A DNA stretch of 64,000 bases. Source: GCA-002733465 sp965230525 (lineage in GTDB: Bacteria; Pseudomonadota; Gammaproteobacteria; Enterobacterales; Kangiellaceae). The translations under genes were made by a program, and so were the position numbers. The notes below the pieces were generated by a model. It was given only the letters and a program-made list of their open reading frames with translations, made no database searches and was not told where the DNA came from. Of the stretch, positions 1 through 8,375 are shown piece by piece; position 1 is the stretch's first letter, and the number at the start of each line of letters is the position of its first letter. Location of the stretch: positions 1,054,001-1,118,000 of the forward strand of contig OZ246008.1 in assembly GCA_965230525.1 (NCBI GenBank). The letters are read 5' to 3'.

Positions 1-2011
1 ACTCCTTAGCAAGCTCTATGTTCTCCTCGACTCCAGTACCTTTTTCATAAATCAGTCCAAGATTATATTGAGCCCACTTATAATTCTTAGCAGCTGCCTT
101 ATTAAACCATAATCTAGATTTCTCGTGATCTAAGAAAGAACCATCTGCTAATTGGTATATTCGACCAAGCTCATTGGTTGCCCATAAACTTCCTTTTTCA
201 GAAGCTCGAGTAAATAATTCAATGGTTTTAGCTAGATCGTTTGCCACACCTTGTCCGTAACGATGGAGTTCTCCAAGTCCGATGAGAGATACTAAATCGT
301 CTCTCTTGACTCCTATTTTGTACCATAACGCAGCTTGCTCATAATTGACCTGCGTACCAAATCCGCTACTATGAAAGCTTCCAAGTTGTCCTATCGCTTT
401 ATCATGGCCTTGAATTGCTGCGGCTCGCATCCAGTTAAAAGCACTACTGCTCGCTGTATTTGATTTGAAAACGTTTAATTCCGCTAATCTGTCAGCTATG
501 TTCTTATAATAAAGTGCTAAATCGTATTGAGCCAGCATGTACCAAGAGTTTGCTGATTTAACTAGCCAGTCTTGGGCAGCAACACGATCTATTTTTGTGC
601 CTATGCCATGTCGTAACATTGTTGACAACATGAATTGCGCGCGCGGAAGGCCGGTTTGAGCAGACCGTTTTATATACTCATAAGCTACCTCTAGAGCTTC
701 ACCATCTTCTTTTTCGCTTGCTTCAAACAATTTCCATGCTCCCAACAATGCGAGCGAAGGTGGATCTTCACGTTTTGCAAACTGACTAATTTTTTCTTTC
801 GCTTTATCCGCATCTTTGGATTTATCTTCGATCTTTTTTCTCAATAATTCGACATATTCAGTATTAATCTTGCCTAGTTCAGCAGCTTTGGAAAAATAGG
901 CAATCGTTTGTTTATTTTTATCACCAAAGTACCCGCTGGCGTAATACGAGCCTAATCGGCTTTGCACTTCGGCTTCTCCTAGTTTTTGTTTAGCTAGTTG
1001 AAAAAACTGATTTGCGATTTCCATATCCTTGAAGAGCCAGATACCTTCTTTATACAAAGTAGACAATAAAATATATGCATCTGCGATTCCAAGTTCAGCA
1101 GCTTCGACAAGAAACTCTAGACAGACTTCGTTTGATAATTGCGGGTACTTTTTAGTTAAGCACACCTCGGCTAGCTTAATGTAGGCTACTGGACTACCAA
1201 AAATAGTAGCCTTCAAATAGCTTTCGACGGCTAACGCTATTTCCCCTTCAGCTATTAGAAAGTCACCGAGTGCAATGGCCGCGTGACTGTTCTCATTAGC
1301 CATTGTAGATACTAGACTGGCTCCTAAAATTTGCTCTCTACCACCGAAAATTCCTTCATACCCCATCGCAGAATTCATAAATCGAATATTATCAAAATAA
1401 ATATCTTGCTGTTTGCCCGACTCTAAATCTTCGGCGATTACTTTGTAATACATCGCTTGTCCGCCAGCTTGTATTTCAAAAATATTGTCAATTGACTTCA
1501 TTCCAGCTAGTTCAAGGATGTCTTCTACATCGCCCCATGACGCGACCTCATAGGCGTTGTAATATTCGGTACCAGTTCCACTTGCAAAAACCCCCTGTAG
1601 AATCATTGCAACAAAATCTTCATGATATTTGGCGGAATTTAGGTCTCCTTGTTGTGTATAACATTCAGCAGCGGATAAATGAGGCTTGATACTCCAATAA
1701 TTTAGTCGAACAATTTCTTGCCAATTAATATCCTCACAAGTCTTATCTCCTGACTGTAGTTGAGTCTTTATGGCAAGATATTGGTTATGTTTAGTTCCTG
1801 AATCTTGTGGTTGCGAAGACTTTAAGTATGCATCCCATAGGAACGAATATGAAACTTCAGTTGGGTCGCGTCTATGTTCTGAAATCAAATCATAGAATTG
1901 TTCATCATATATATTATTTTGAACTACTCTTTTCGGATTGGAGCCGCAGCCAATAAGCCAAAACGCTAGCAGTGTAATCGAAACAATATCCTTAATAGAT
2001 TGCTTTAACAT
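1..2011 (-). CDS. Sel1-repeat lipoprotein (3' end beyond window)
   Basis: The reading frame is open from an ATG at 2011 to the window edge, so the C-terminus is missing. The first residues form a lipoprotein signal with lipobox LIGC (Cys at about residue 22), so the protein is probably anchored to a membrane facing the periplasm. The rest contains many roughly 36-residue alpha/alpha repeats with the Sel1 pattern (A-x-Y-x-LG-x-LY-x-x-G), for example around GVEENIELAKE at the edge. Sel1/TPR-like solenoids are protein-protein scaffolds; no catalytic domain is visible in the part present. It starts 8 bp after the DUF3857/transglutaminase gene and is probably cotranscribed with it. Its partner cannot be deduced from sequence. 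Confidence 0.8.
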   Translation of the reverse strand, partial: MLKQSIKDIVSITLLAFWLIGCGSNPKRVVQNNIYDEQFYDLISEHRRDPTEVSYSFLWDAYLKSSQPQDSGTKHNQYLAIKTQLQSGDKTCEDINWQEIVRLNYWSIKPHLSAAECYTQQGDLNSAKYHEDFVAMILQGVFASGTGTEYYNAYEVASWGDVEDILELAGMKSIDNIFEIQAGGQAMYYKVIAEDLESGKQQDIYFDNIRFMNSAMGYEGIFGGREQILGASLVSTMANENSHAAIALGDFLIAEGEIALAVESYLKATIFGSPVAYIKLAEVCLTKKYPQLSNEVCLEFLVEAAELGIADAYILLSTLYKEGIWLFKDMEIANQFFQLAKQKLGEAEVQSRLGSYYASGYFGDKNKQTIAYFSKAAELGKINTEYVELLRKKIEDKSKDADKAKEKISQFAKREDPPSLALLGAWKLFEASEKEDGEALEVAYEYIKRSAQTGLPRAQFMLSTMLRHGIGTKIDRVAAQDWLVKSANSWYMLAQYDLALYYKNIADRLAELNVFKSNTASSSAFNWMRAAAIQGHDKAIGQLGSFHSSGFGTQVNYEQAALWYKIGVKRDDLVSLIGLGELHRYGQGVANDLAKTIELFTRASEKGSLWATNELGRIYQLADGSFLDHEKSRLWFNKAAAKNYKWAQYNLGLIYEKGTGVEENIELAKE

Positions 2012-2019
2012 GTTTATCC

Positions 2020-4020
2020 TTAACTTTTATTCAATAACTTCTTAGCTAGGTCTTTTAATCTTTTTTGTTGGTTTTTTACCGGCTTTCCAAAATTCGTAGG
2101 AAAAATAATATTGAATCCCAAGTTTTCTTTTAAGAGATTTACTTTTTCTATGTAATCAGCAGTTTGATCCGCTTCAACATGAGCCGCTTTGGCGCGGTAG
2201 ATATGTGACACCGAAGCGCCATTATCCAAGTGCTTAACACTTTTAGAATATTGAAAGTAGATGTTATCTAGTTGAAAGCCGGAGTCATCGAAGCTTATCG
2301 GTTTATGGAGCGATGAGCGAATAGTTTGTTGATAATTTAATTGAAGATTTTCAGCAACATAAAATGGATGTTGCCTAACAAGACTTGCTGGGGAAGGTAA
2401 ATAATCTCTTATTTCTGGAACATAGACGGAGACTATTTTTTTACCTGACTTATCTGTGGTCCAATCCTTGATTCGATAATTAGAAAGAACTCTAATCTTA
2501 TTCTTTGAGGTATCATCAACAAGGTTAAATTCACCAAACGACTCAATTTTCGGAAAAGATTGAGAGTAAAAATTAAGAAAATTCTCGGCGAGTGCCTTTT
2601 TGCCATTTGATGCAACCGAATTTCTCAATATATCAGCTTGCAAGCCATGATAGATAGTTTCAACAGAAAGTTCTGTTACATGATTTTCTTCTTTTATAGC
2701 GTAGGTTTCTTTGGTTTCGATTAAATATCGGTTGCCCTCTGGAGGTATTACTTTTGTCAGTTTCTTTTCTCTTTTTTTCACAATTAAGGCTTGTTTATAG
2801 TCGATAAATCCCATATTTTCTATGCCACCACGCTGATGTGAAACGGTACCATCTAACCAGTAGTTTTTTCCGTTGTATTCTAATTTGACAATAACGTGAT
2901 CAAATGCACCGGGGCTAGGAAGTCTTTCATTTAATACTTTTCCAGCATAACTCGAAACCAGAGCCGGATATGCGTTAAATCCAAATGACTCCAAAATGGT
3001 TATTAACAAGGTTGTTTTATCTTTACAGTCGCCGTAACGACGATCGAAGACAATTCCAGGAGAGAAAGGTTTATGCGTGTTCTGTCCTATTTCGATTCCG
3101 AAATAACGAACTTCGTCTTGTACAAACTGCAAAGCCGCTTCGATTCGCTCTTCAGGGGTTTTAAGTTGTGTTTTCCAAAGATTAATTTTTACTTTTAACG
3201 AGTCGGAGAGAGTTCTATCATTGTAGAGGGGATACGCCCAGTCGTTGACCTCTTTCCAATTTTTATATTCGGTGAACTCAATTGAGGAATAAGGGGTATA
3301 CCATGAAGGCAGCCTGTCCTCTTGAGCAACTGCCTCAGTATCAGTAGTTTGCCAAATATGCTCTATAAAGTTGGGTCGAGCTGTTTGTTGATAATTAAAT
3401 TTACTTTCACTTATATAGGTATTGCCATTTTTTTTAGTTAAAAGACGAAGATATAAGTTTTCAATTGGAACACTCCAGCTAGTGGCAAAATATCCAAAAT
3501 GTTTTTCGCCTAAGACGGGATTCGAGCCGTTTATACTATAGGCATAACTTATGACATCACCTATTCTGATATCTTGTAAGATGGCTAGAGCCGTTACTCT
3601 TCCGTTGATCTGCTTATCCTTTAAACTCGCATCCTCATTTAAAACTTTAATTTTAGATGGGACTAAGCGGTTACTTTTTTCGCCACCTCTTGTCACCTCA
3701 ATATGATGGATTTGAAGCTGCTGGAACTTTGGATTAAAACTAAAGCTAATTTCTGCGACATGCTGCAATCCGTTTTCGTTCACTGGTTGCATAACTACAT
3801 GATTATAATAGTGTTTTTTCTTTCCTGAAATGTTGTACTGCTGGTTGTTATGTAGGTAGCGTACGCTAATATTCGGTTCTTTATTGATTTTTGAATCTAG
3901 CTTAGTTGTTGGTTGTGTCACCCAGTCGGGGCGCTCAACATAATAAATTTTCTCTGATGGGTCTTCCGCGACCGATTGCATGGATATAAAGAAGATTGAA
4001 AAGGCGAAGATGAACCGCAT
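2020..4020 (-). CDS. Secreted DUF3857 / transglutaminase-like protein
   Basis: A 666-residue protein with a cleavable signal peptide (about residues 1-18, ending SVA-ED). Residues about 60-230 match the DUF3857 beta-rich domain, and residues about 290-420 are a transglutaminase-like cysteine protease fold. The candidate catalytic triad is visible: Cys in RYGDCKDKT, His in GAFDHVIV and Asp in YWLDGTV. The C-terminal third is a DUF3858-like region. Proteins of this family are periplasmic or surface-exposed and their substrates are mostly unknown. It heads a two-gene unit with the Sel1 lipoprotein downstream, which could be its scaffold. The start is the ATG giving the signal peptide. Confidence 0.82.
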   Translation of the reverse strand: MRFIFAFSIFFISMQSVAEDPSEKIYYVERPDWVTQPTTKLDSKINKEPNISVRYLHNNQQYNISGKKKHYYNHVVMQPVNENGLQHVAEISFSFNPKFQQLQIHHIEVTRGGEKSNRLVPSKIKVLNEDASLKDKQINGRVTALAILQDIRIGDVISYAYSINGSNPVLGEKHFGYFATSWSVPIENLYLRLLTKKNGNTYISESKFNYQQTARPNFIEHIWQTTDTEAVAQEDRLPSWYTPYSSIEFTEYKNWKEVNDWAYPLYNDRTLSDSLKVKINLWKTQLKTPEERIEAALQFVQDEVRYFGIEIGQNTHKPFSPGIVFDRRYGDCKDKTTLLITILESFGFNAYPALVSSYAGKVLNERLPSPGAFDHVIVKLEYNGKNYWLDGTVSHQRGGIENMGFIDYKQALIVKKREKKLTKVIPPEGNRYLIETKETYAIKEENHVTELSVETIYHGLQADILRNSVASNGKKALAENFLNFYSQSFPKIESFGEFNLVDDTSKNKIRVLSNYRIKDWTTDKSGKKIVSVYVPEIRDYLPSPASLVRQHPFYVAENLQLNYQQTIRSSLHKPISFDDSGFQLDNIYFQYSKSVKHLDNGASVSHIYRAKAAHVEADQTADYIEKVNLLKENLGFNIIFPTNFGKPVKNQQKRLKDLAKKLLNKS

Positions 4021-4183
4021 ACTGACGTGTCCTTGTGGTGATTAATCCGAAGTTATTACTGTTTCACTTCAACGATGATAACAGTTGCTTTACTGGATTA
4101 CGAATTATTGCTTGGTTTTTTATACGATACGTACTATTATAAAAATATGTATTAAATTCCTTTTAAAGATAGTTGGTATCGTT

Positions 4184-4903
4184 ATGCCGAGATTATCCAA
4201 AGAAAAACAGCGTGAAATACGTTGTTCCATTATTGAGGCTTCTGTTGAGTTGTTTTCGACTCAGGGCTTTGAAGCCACCACCATGAAGCAGATTGCTCGT
4301 GAAGTGGGGATTGGTGATGCCACCATTTATAAGTATTTTTCAAGTAAAGATAAGCTGCTGTTCGGTTTTTATGGCCTGAGAGCCGAGCAAGCAGTTAATA
4401 GCTATCTGCAAGAACCCGAGTTAGACAGCTTCTCCCTGCAAGAAAAATTGCAGTTGTTGATTGATACTTACTTAGACAGTCTACTGCCAGACAGAGAGTT
4501 TGTTGCCACAAGTTTGCAGATGATCATGCAGTCACCTAGCGTCTTGTTTGAAGATGTGGCTCCCGTCAGAAAAGAGTTTGTTGGCGTTATTCAAGATATG
4601 TTGACTGAGGCGGAGCAATCCGGCGAGATCCAAAAATCTCCCTTTACTGGTTACATTTCTAAGCTGACCAACGACTTTATCTTAGCGATCCTGCTTTATT
4701 GGATAAAAGATGATTCCGATGAATTTAGTCATACCACACAGTTGGTTGATATGTCTTTATCACTGGGTATCGAGATTTTGAAGACTGGCATCATTAGCAA
4801 GATGACCGATTTAGCGAGTTTCTTTGTTAAGGCGCATCTATTTAAATTTATGGGAAGCGGGTTGTTGAACAAAATGATCTTGGCTAAATCCTTCGGCCGA
4901 TAG
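4184..4903 (+). CDS. TetR/AcrR-family transcriptional regulator
   Basis: A 239-residue regulator. The N-terminal helix-turn-helix of the TetR type is clear (TTMKQIAREVGIGDATIYKY, about residues 30-50), followed by an all-helical ligand-binding and dimerisation domain. I start it at the ATG at 4184 (MPRLSKEKQ) because the upstream TTG extension encodes an implausible hydrophobic leader. It is the first gene of a plus-strand set with the ABC1 kinase (10 bp gap), a small membrane protein and a molybdopterin-binding-domain protein, and probably regulates that set and itself. The ligand is unknown. It is divergent from the DUF3857 gene across 163 bp. Confidence 0.88.
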   Translation: MPRLSKEKQREIRCSIIEASVELFSTQGFEATTMKQIAREVGIGDATIYKYFSSKDKLLFGFYGLRAEQAVNSYLQEPELDSFSLQEKLQLLIDTYLDSLLPDREFVATSLQMIMQSPSVLFEDVAPVRKEFVGVIQDMLTEAEQSGEIQKSPFTGYISKLTNDFILAILLYWIKDDSDEFSHTTQLVDMSLSLGIEILKTGIISKMTDLASFFVKAHLFKFMGSGLLNKMILAKSFGR

Positions 4904-4913
4904 GATGCTCATT

Positions 4914-6257
4914 ATGGATAATGAAACAAAGATTCCAGTTTCTAAACTCAAACGCACTGCAATGACCGGATTAACAGCAGCTAGAGTGGGGGCAAAGCAT
5001 GTTAGTTACAAAGCTAAGTCTCTGGTAACAAAACCTGAAAACAAAGCACAACACAAACTGCAATATGAACAACAAATTGCTGACATCATATTCTCCGTTT
5101 TGACTCAGTTGCGTGGAACGGCGCTAAAGGTATCGCAAATTTTAAGTATGGAAGCGGATATCCTACCACTTTCCATTCGGCAAAAACTAAAAGAAGCCTG
5201 CTACCAAGTGCCTCCGATCAATCGAGCATTGGTTAGAAAACAAATTGTACAAGAGTTTGAAAAGCCGCCACATGAATTATTTAGACAGTTCAATAGCTCG
5301 GCTTTCGCGGCTGCTAGTATTGGGCAGGTGCATCAAGCCATCACTCGAGATGGGCAAGCCATTGCCGTTAAAGTGCAATACCCAGGGATTGCAAACACCA
5401 TCGAGAGTGATCTGAAGATTATTGAGAATCTATTTTCGGGGTTGTCGAGTACAACAAAGCTGATGCCACAAAAAGCGGTGCTAAAAACCATGATGAACGA
5501 AATGCAAGATCGACTTCGTGAAGAGGTCGATTATTGTAATGAAGCGAATAATATTGAGTGGTTTAGCGAGCAAGTAAAAATTGAAAATATCGTGATACCC
5601 AAAGTGATTCGCGAGTTCACCAGCAAGCGGGTTTTGTCTTTGCAAATGTTGCAGGGCATGCATATCAACGAATGGCTTGAAACTAATCCTTCTCAACAAA
5701 AACGAAATCTAGTTGGTCAAAGATTGTTTGACTATTTTTGGTATTGTGTTTTTAAACTAAAAAGAATTAATGCCGATCTACACCCCGGAAATTTTCTAGT
5801 TCTAGAAGATGAACAAATAGGTGCACTTGACTTTGGATGTGTTAGGCAGCTAAGCAACGAGTTTATAAGTAAATTTGTTAAGCTTATTCCAGCACTTATT
5901 GAGGTATTCTATCAGGGAAAAAATTCTCATGAATTACTCTCGGTTTACCAATCACTTAAAGTGATTTCAAATGAAACCAGTTTAATGACATTTGAAACTG
6001 AAATGTTGCCATCCATTGAGCCGTTCGGCCGTTGGCTCGCGGAAGCCTACGCCCAACCGAAATTTAATTTTGCTCACAAGCAGGCTTGCCCGGGTAAACC
6101 AAATGACAATAGTCGAAAACTTGTCAAACAGGTCGAAGGATTGTTTCAAGAGCAACTTTGTTTCGATCGCGCCCATTTGGGTCTGATGAACTTGCTGACT
6201 GAGATTAAGGCGCAAGTTAATACTGACTGGCTTAAAGATTACGTTCCTGTAAGGTGA
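4914..6257 (+). CDS. ABC1/UbiB-family atypical kinase
   Basis: A 447-residue member of the ABC1/AarF/UbiB protein-kinase-like family. The AAAS-x-GQVH nucleotide-binding loop (AAASIGQVH), the Lys in VKVQYPG, the catalytic-loop variant NADLHPGN and the metal-binding DFG are all present. The family-specific KxGQ motif reads KVSQ, so its glycine is replaced. The family ATPases support ubiquinone synthesis or membrane lipid handling. With no C-terminal transmembrane pair visible and a TetR/membrane-protein context, this is more likely an accessory paralogue than ubiB itself. Start at 4914, with AGGA 8 bp upstream; 4905 is an alternative. It overlaps or abuts the next gene. Confidence 0.82.
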   Translation: MDNETKIPVSKLKRTAMTGLTAARVGAKHVSYKAKSLVTKPENKAQHKLQYEQQIADIIFSVLTQLRGTALKVSQILSMEADILPLSIRQKLKEACYQVPPINRALVRKQIVQEFEKPPHELFRQFNSSAFAAASIGQVHQAITRDGQAIAVKVQYPGIANTIESDLKIIENLFSGLSSTTKLMPQKAVLKTMMNEMQDRLREEVDYCNEANNIEWFSEQVKIENIVIPKVIREFTSKRVLSLQMLQGMHINEWLETNPSQQKRNLVGQRLFDYFWYCVFKLKRINADLHPGNFLVLEDEQIGALDFGCVRQLSNEFISKFVKLIPALIEVFYQGKNSHELLSVYQSLKVISNETSLMTFETEMLPSIEPFGRWLAEAYAQPKFNFAHKQACPGKPNDNSRKLVKQVEGLFQEQLCFDRAHLGLMNLLTEIKAQVNTDWLKDYVPVR

Positions 6258-6262
6258 CTCAC

Positions 6263-6673
6263 ATGCAACAAATTCTAATAATTATCGGTGTATCAATTTT
6301 AGGATTACTTGGAACCATTCACTTACTTTATACCTATTTTAGCAACGTATTTGACCCGTTTGACTCAACTCTTAAAAAGCAGCTGAAAAAATCGACATTA
6401 GTGATAAGCAAACAATCATCATTTTGGGACGCTTGGATAGGTTTTAATGCGAGCCATAGTCTCGGTCCGATTTTCGTCGCGATCATTTATATTCCGCTAG
6501 CGATTGAATACCAAGCTATTTTATTCGAATCAATATGGTTAAGTGCTCTGCCTTCGGTTATTGGACTTAGTTACTTTATTTTAGCTTTGCGATACTGGTT
6601 TATAATACCTCAAATAGGGATGGCGATTGCCTCTTTATGCTTGTTATTGGCTAGCTATTTATATATTTTCTAA
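6263..6673 (+). CDS. Small four-helix membrane protein
   Basis: A 136-residue protein with four predicted transmembrane segments (about residues 4-24, 58-78, 85-107 and 112-132). The sequence GTIHLLYTYF near the N-terminus and GFNASHSLG in the middle recall an uncharacterised family of small integral membrane proteins (LIC_13387-like); I give that name tentatively. The ATG at 6263 has AAGGTGA 5 bp upstream, better than the GTG at 6254. It follows the ABC1 kinase with a 5-bp gap and is followed 15 bp later by the molybdopterin-domain gene, so cotranscription is very likely. No catalytic residues are recognisable. Confidence 0.7.
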   Translation: MQQILIIIGVSILGLLGTIHLLYTYFSNVFDPFDSTLKKQLKKSTLVISKQSSFWDAWIGFNASHSLGPIFVAIIYIPLAIEYQAILFESIWLSALPSVIGLSYFILALRYWFIIPQIGMAIASLCLLLASYLYIF

Positions 6674-6688
6674 TTTAGATAAAAGCGA

Positions 6689-7372
6689 ATGACTTCACCT
6701 GATTTAAACACTAACTTACCTCCTGGCCAACGAGCGATAGAGGCGTTTCCTCGGTTTGGTTTAACGCCTTATGCTGAAAGATATCAAAAAGATTTTGGGC
6801 CGTTAAAGTTACATGTTGCAGGAGATTGTTTACAGCAAGCATTGGATTTAGAGGCAGAAGATTTGCAGCCGCTAAAACGAATTGAATTTAATGCAGACTT
6901 TCATTGTGTGACTAGCTGGACTAAGCAAAATCTTTGTTGGTCAGGTTATTCTTTTGAAAGCTTCTACACTCGTTATGTCATTTCAATTCTCAAAAATAAC
7001 ATTAAGCCTCATTGGGTTATTTTTAAGTCGATTGATGGCTATCGTTCTCGACTATTAATCGAAGATTTACTGAAGTCGAATGTTATGCTTGCAGACACAC
7101 TAAATGGTCAGCCTTTGTGTGCTATTCATGGTGCACCTTTGCGACTGGTTGCGCCCAAGCATTATGGCTACAAAAATCCCAAGTATCTAAAATCGATCGC
7201 ATTTTATGGCAAGGACTACCGTTTTAAGCCGCCGCTACTGTCGTTTATGGAGCATCCTAGAGCGAGAGTTGAACTGGAAGAGCGTGGCCAGTATATTCCG
7301 GGGTGGATACTTCGATATGCATATCGGCCGATGATTCAATCTACCATCGATTTGTTTAAGCGTACTATGTAA
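6689..7372 (+). CDS. Molybdopterin-binding oxidoreductase domain protein (sulfite-oxidase fold)
   Basis: A 227-residue protein resembling the oxidoreductase molybdopterin-binding domain of sulfite oxidase and YedY/MsrP. The likely molybdenum-ligand cysteine lies in DFHCVTSWT (about residue 74), followed by the family pattern GAPLRLVAPKHYGYKNPKYLKSI near residues 152-170. Unlike MsrP there is no twin-arginine signal peptide, so it should be cytoplasmic, and there is no dimerisation domain. It is the last gene of the TetR/ABC1-kinase set. The electron donor and substrate are unknown. The cofactor assignment rests on fold and motif similarity only. Confidence 0.78.
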   Translation: MTSPDLNTNLPPGQRAIEAFPRFGLTPYAERYQKDFGPLKLHVAGDCLQQALDLEAEDLQPLKRIEFNADFHCVTSWTKQNLCWSGYSFESFYTRYVISILKNNIKPHWVIFKSIDGYRSRLLIEDLLKSNVMLADTLNGQPLCAIHGAPLRLVAPKHYGYKNPKYLKSIAFYGKDYRFKPPLLSFMEHPRARVELEERGQYIPGWILRYAYRPMIQSTIDLFKRTM

Positions 7373-7406
7373 CCCAATAATATTCTAACCGGGACTGAGG
7401 ACGCTG

Positions 7407-8117
7407 CTATTTATCCGGAGAATTTGTTTTCTCTGATAAATTTGAAGCAGAAACCATAGCTGCTAGGGTTCGTGATTTAAACTCTCGCCGATACAATACC
7501 CCAACTACCCAAGTGGTCATAGCAATAAATAGAAACGGGTGAATAAACCACGCGATAGTTGCCATAGCGAAGGTATAAGAACGCAATCCATAGTTAAATG
7601 ATTTATTCGCCAAAGTTAATAGTTTATTGGAGGCCTCTACATATTCATCGGCATTTGAAGATTCTGCTGGTGGGGCAGCACCAAACATCACAATCGAGAA
7701 ATTATATTGTCTGACCGCCCATGAAAACTTGAAAAATGCATAAACGAAAATAAAAACCATGAAGAGAATTTTGGTTTCCCAACTCGCTTGACTGTGTTCA
7801 GCAACAAAAGGCAGTGCTTGCGCTAACCTTAACGCCTTATCAGATGCCCCCAGCACCGCCAGCAAACCCGCTAAAATAAAAATGGTCGTTGACGCAAAAA
7901 ATGTTCCTGTTCTTTGCAGTGCAACTAATGCTGTAACATCAGCAATTTTAACATCGCGAGTTAGCATCGAGCTCATCCACTGACTACGTAATTCTGTCAG
8001 TCCACGTGATAAGTTGGGAACACGCAACATTTTGTAATTTGCATAGCTGGTATAACCGGACCAACAGAACAAAAACCAGATTAAAGCGATCCAATCAACA
8101 AGTGGAAAGATGGTCAC
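7407..8117 (-). CDS. DUF599 family membrane protein
   Basis: A 236-residue integral membrane protein with about four hydrophobic segments (residues about 8-25, 72-90, 110-130 and 180-210). The N-terminal stretch with LIWFLFCWSGYTSYA and the motif LQRTGTFFASTTIFIL are typical of DUF599 proteins, whose function is unknown. It uses a GTG start at 8117. It is convergent with the molybdopterin-domain gene (34 bp apart) and separated from the operon ending at 8376 by 258 bp that contain hairpins. Confidence 0.78.
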   Translation of the reverse strand: MTIFPLVDWIALIWFLFCWSGYTSYANYKMLRVPNLSRGLTELRSQWMSSMLTRDVKIADVTALVALQRTGTFFASTTIFILAGLLAVLGASDKALRLAQALPFVAEHSQASWETKILFMVFIFVYAFFKFSWAVRQYNFSIVMFGAAPPAESSNADEYVEASNKLLTLANKSFNYGLRSYTFAMATIAWFIHPFLFIAMTTWVVGVLYRREFKSRTLAAMVSASNLSEKTNSPDK

Positions 8118-8304
8118 GGCAAAGCCTATTTATTTAACGTGTTAGTTTCAGAAGGATAAGCGTTAGTTTAGCAGAGTTTTGAATTATTGTTTTGGAGTTT
8201 GATAAAAAGTGAAGCTGGGAATAAGTAAGAGCACCCCATCCTTTATTTTAGTGACCTCTTGAGTTGAGTTTACTTACCCTCAGCGAGAACAATTGAAAAT
8301 AATG

Positions 8305-8356
8305 GCAGGTATCGCAAGCGTACCTGCACACTAGTGAGTTATGCTTGAACATAACT
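8305..8356 (-). terminator. Two hairpins after the M23 operon
   Basis: Read on the minus strand, downstream of the stop at 8376, there are two inverted repeats. The first pairs 8337-8343 with 8350-8356 (AGTTATG/CATAACT). The second pairs 8305-8311 with 8321-8327 (GCAGGTA/TACCTGC), whose spacer can pair further (CGC/GCG). The second is followed by the T-containing stretch CATTATTTTC. Together they are a plausible transcription end for the four-gene minus-strand operon, but the T tract is poor. The remaining 8118-8304 shows nothing recognisable. Confidence 0.45.
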
Positions 8357-8375
8357 AGGTAACGAGCTTCTATTT

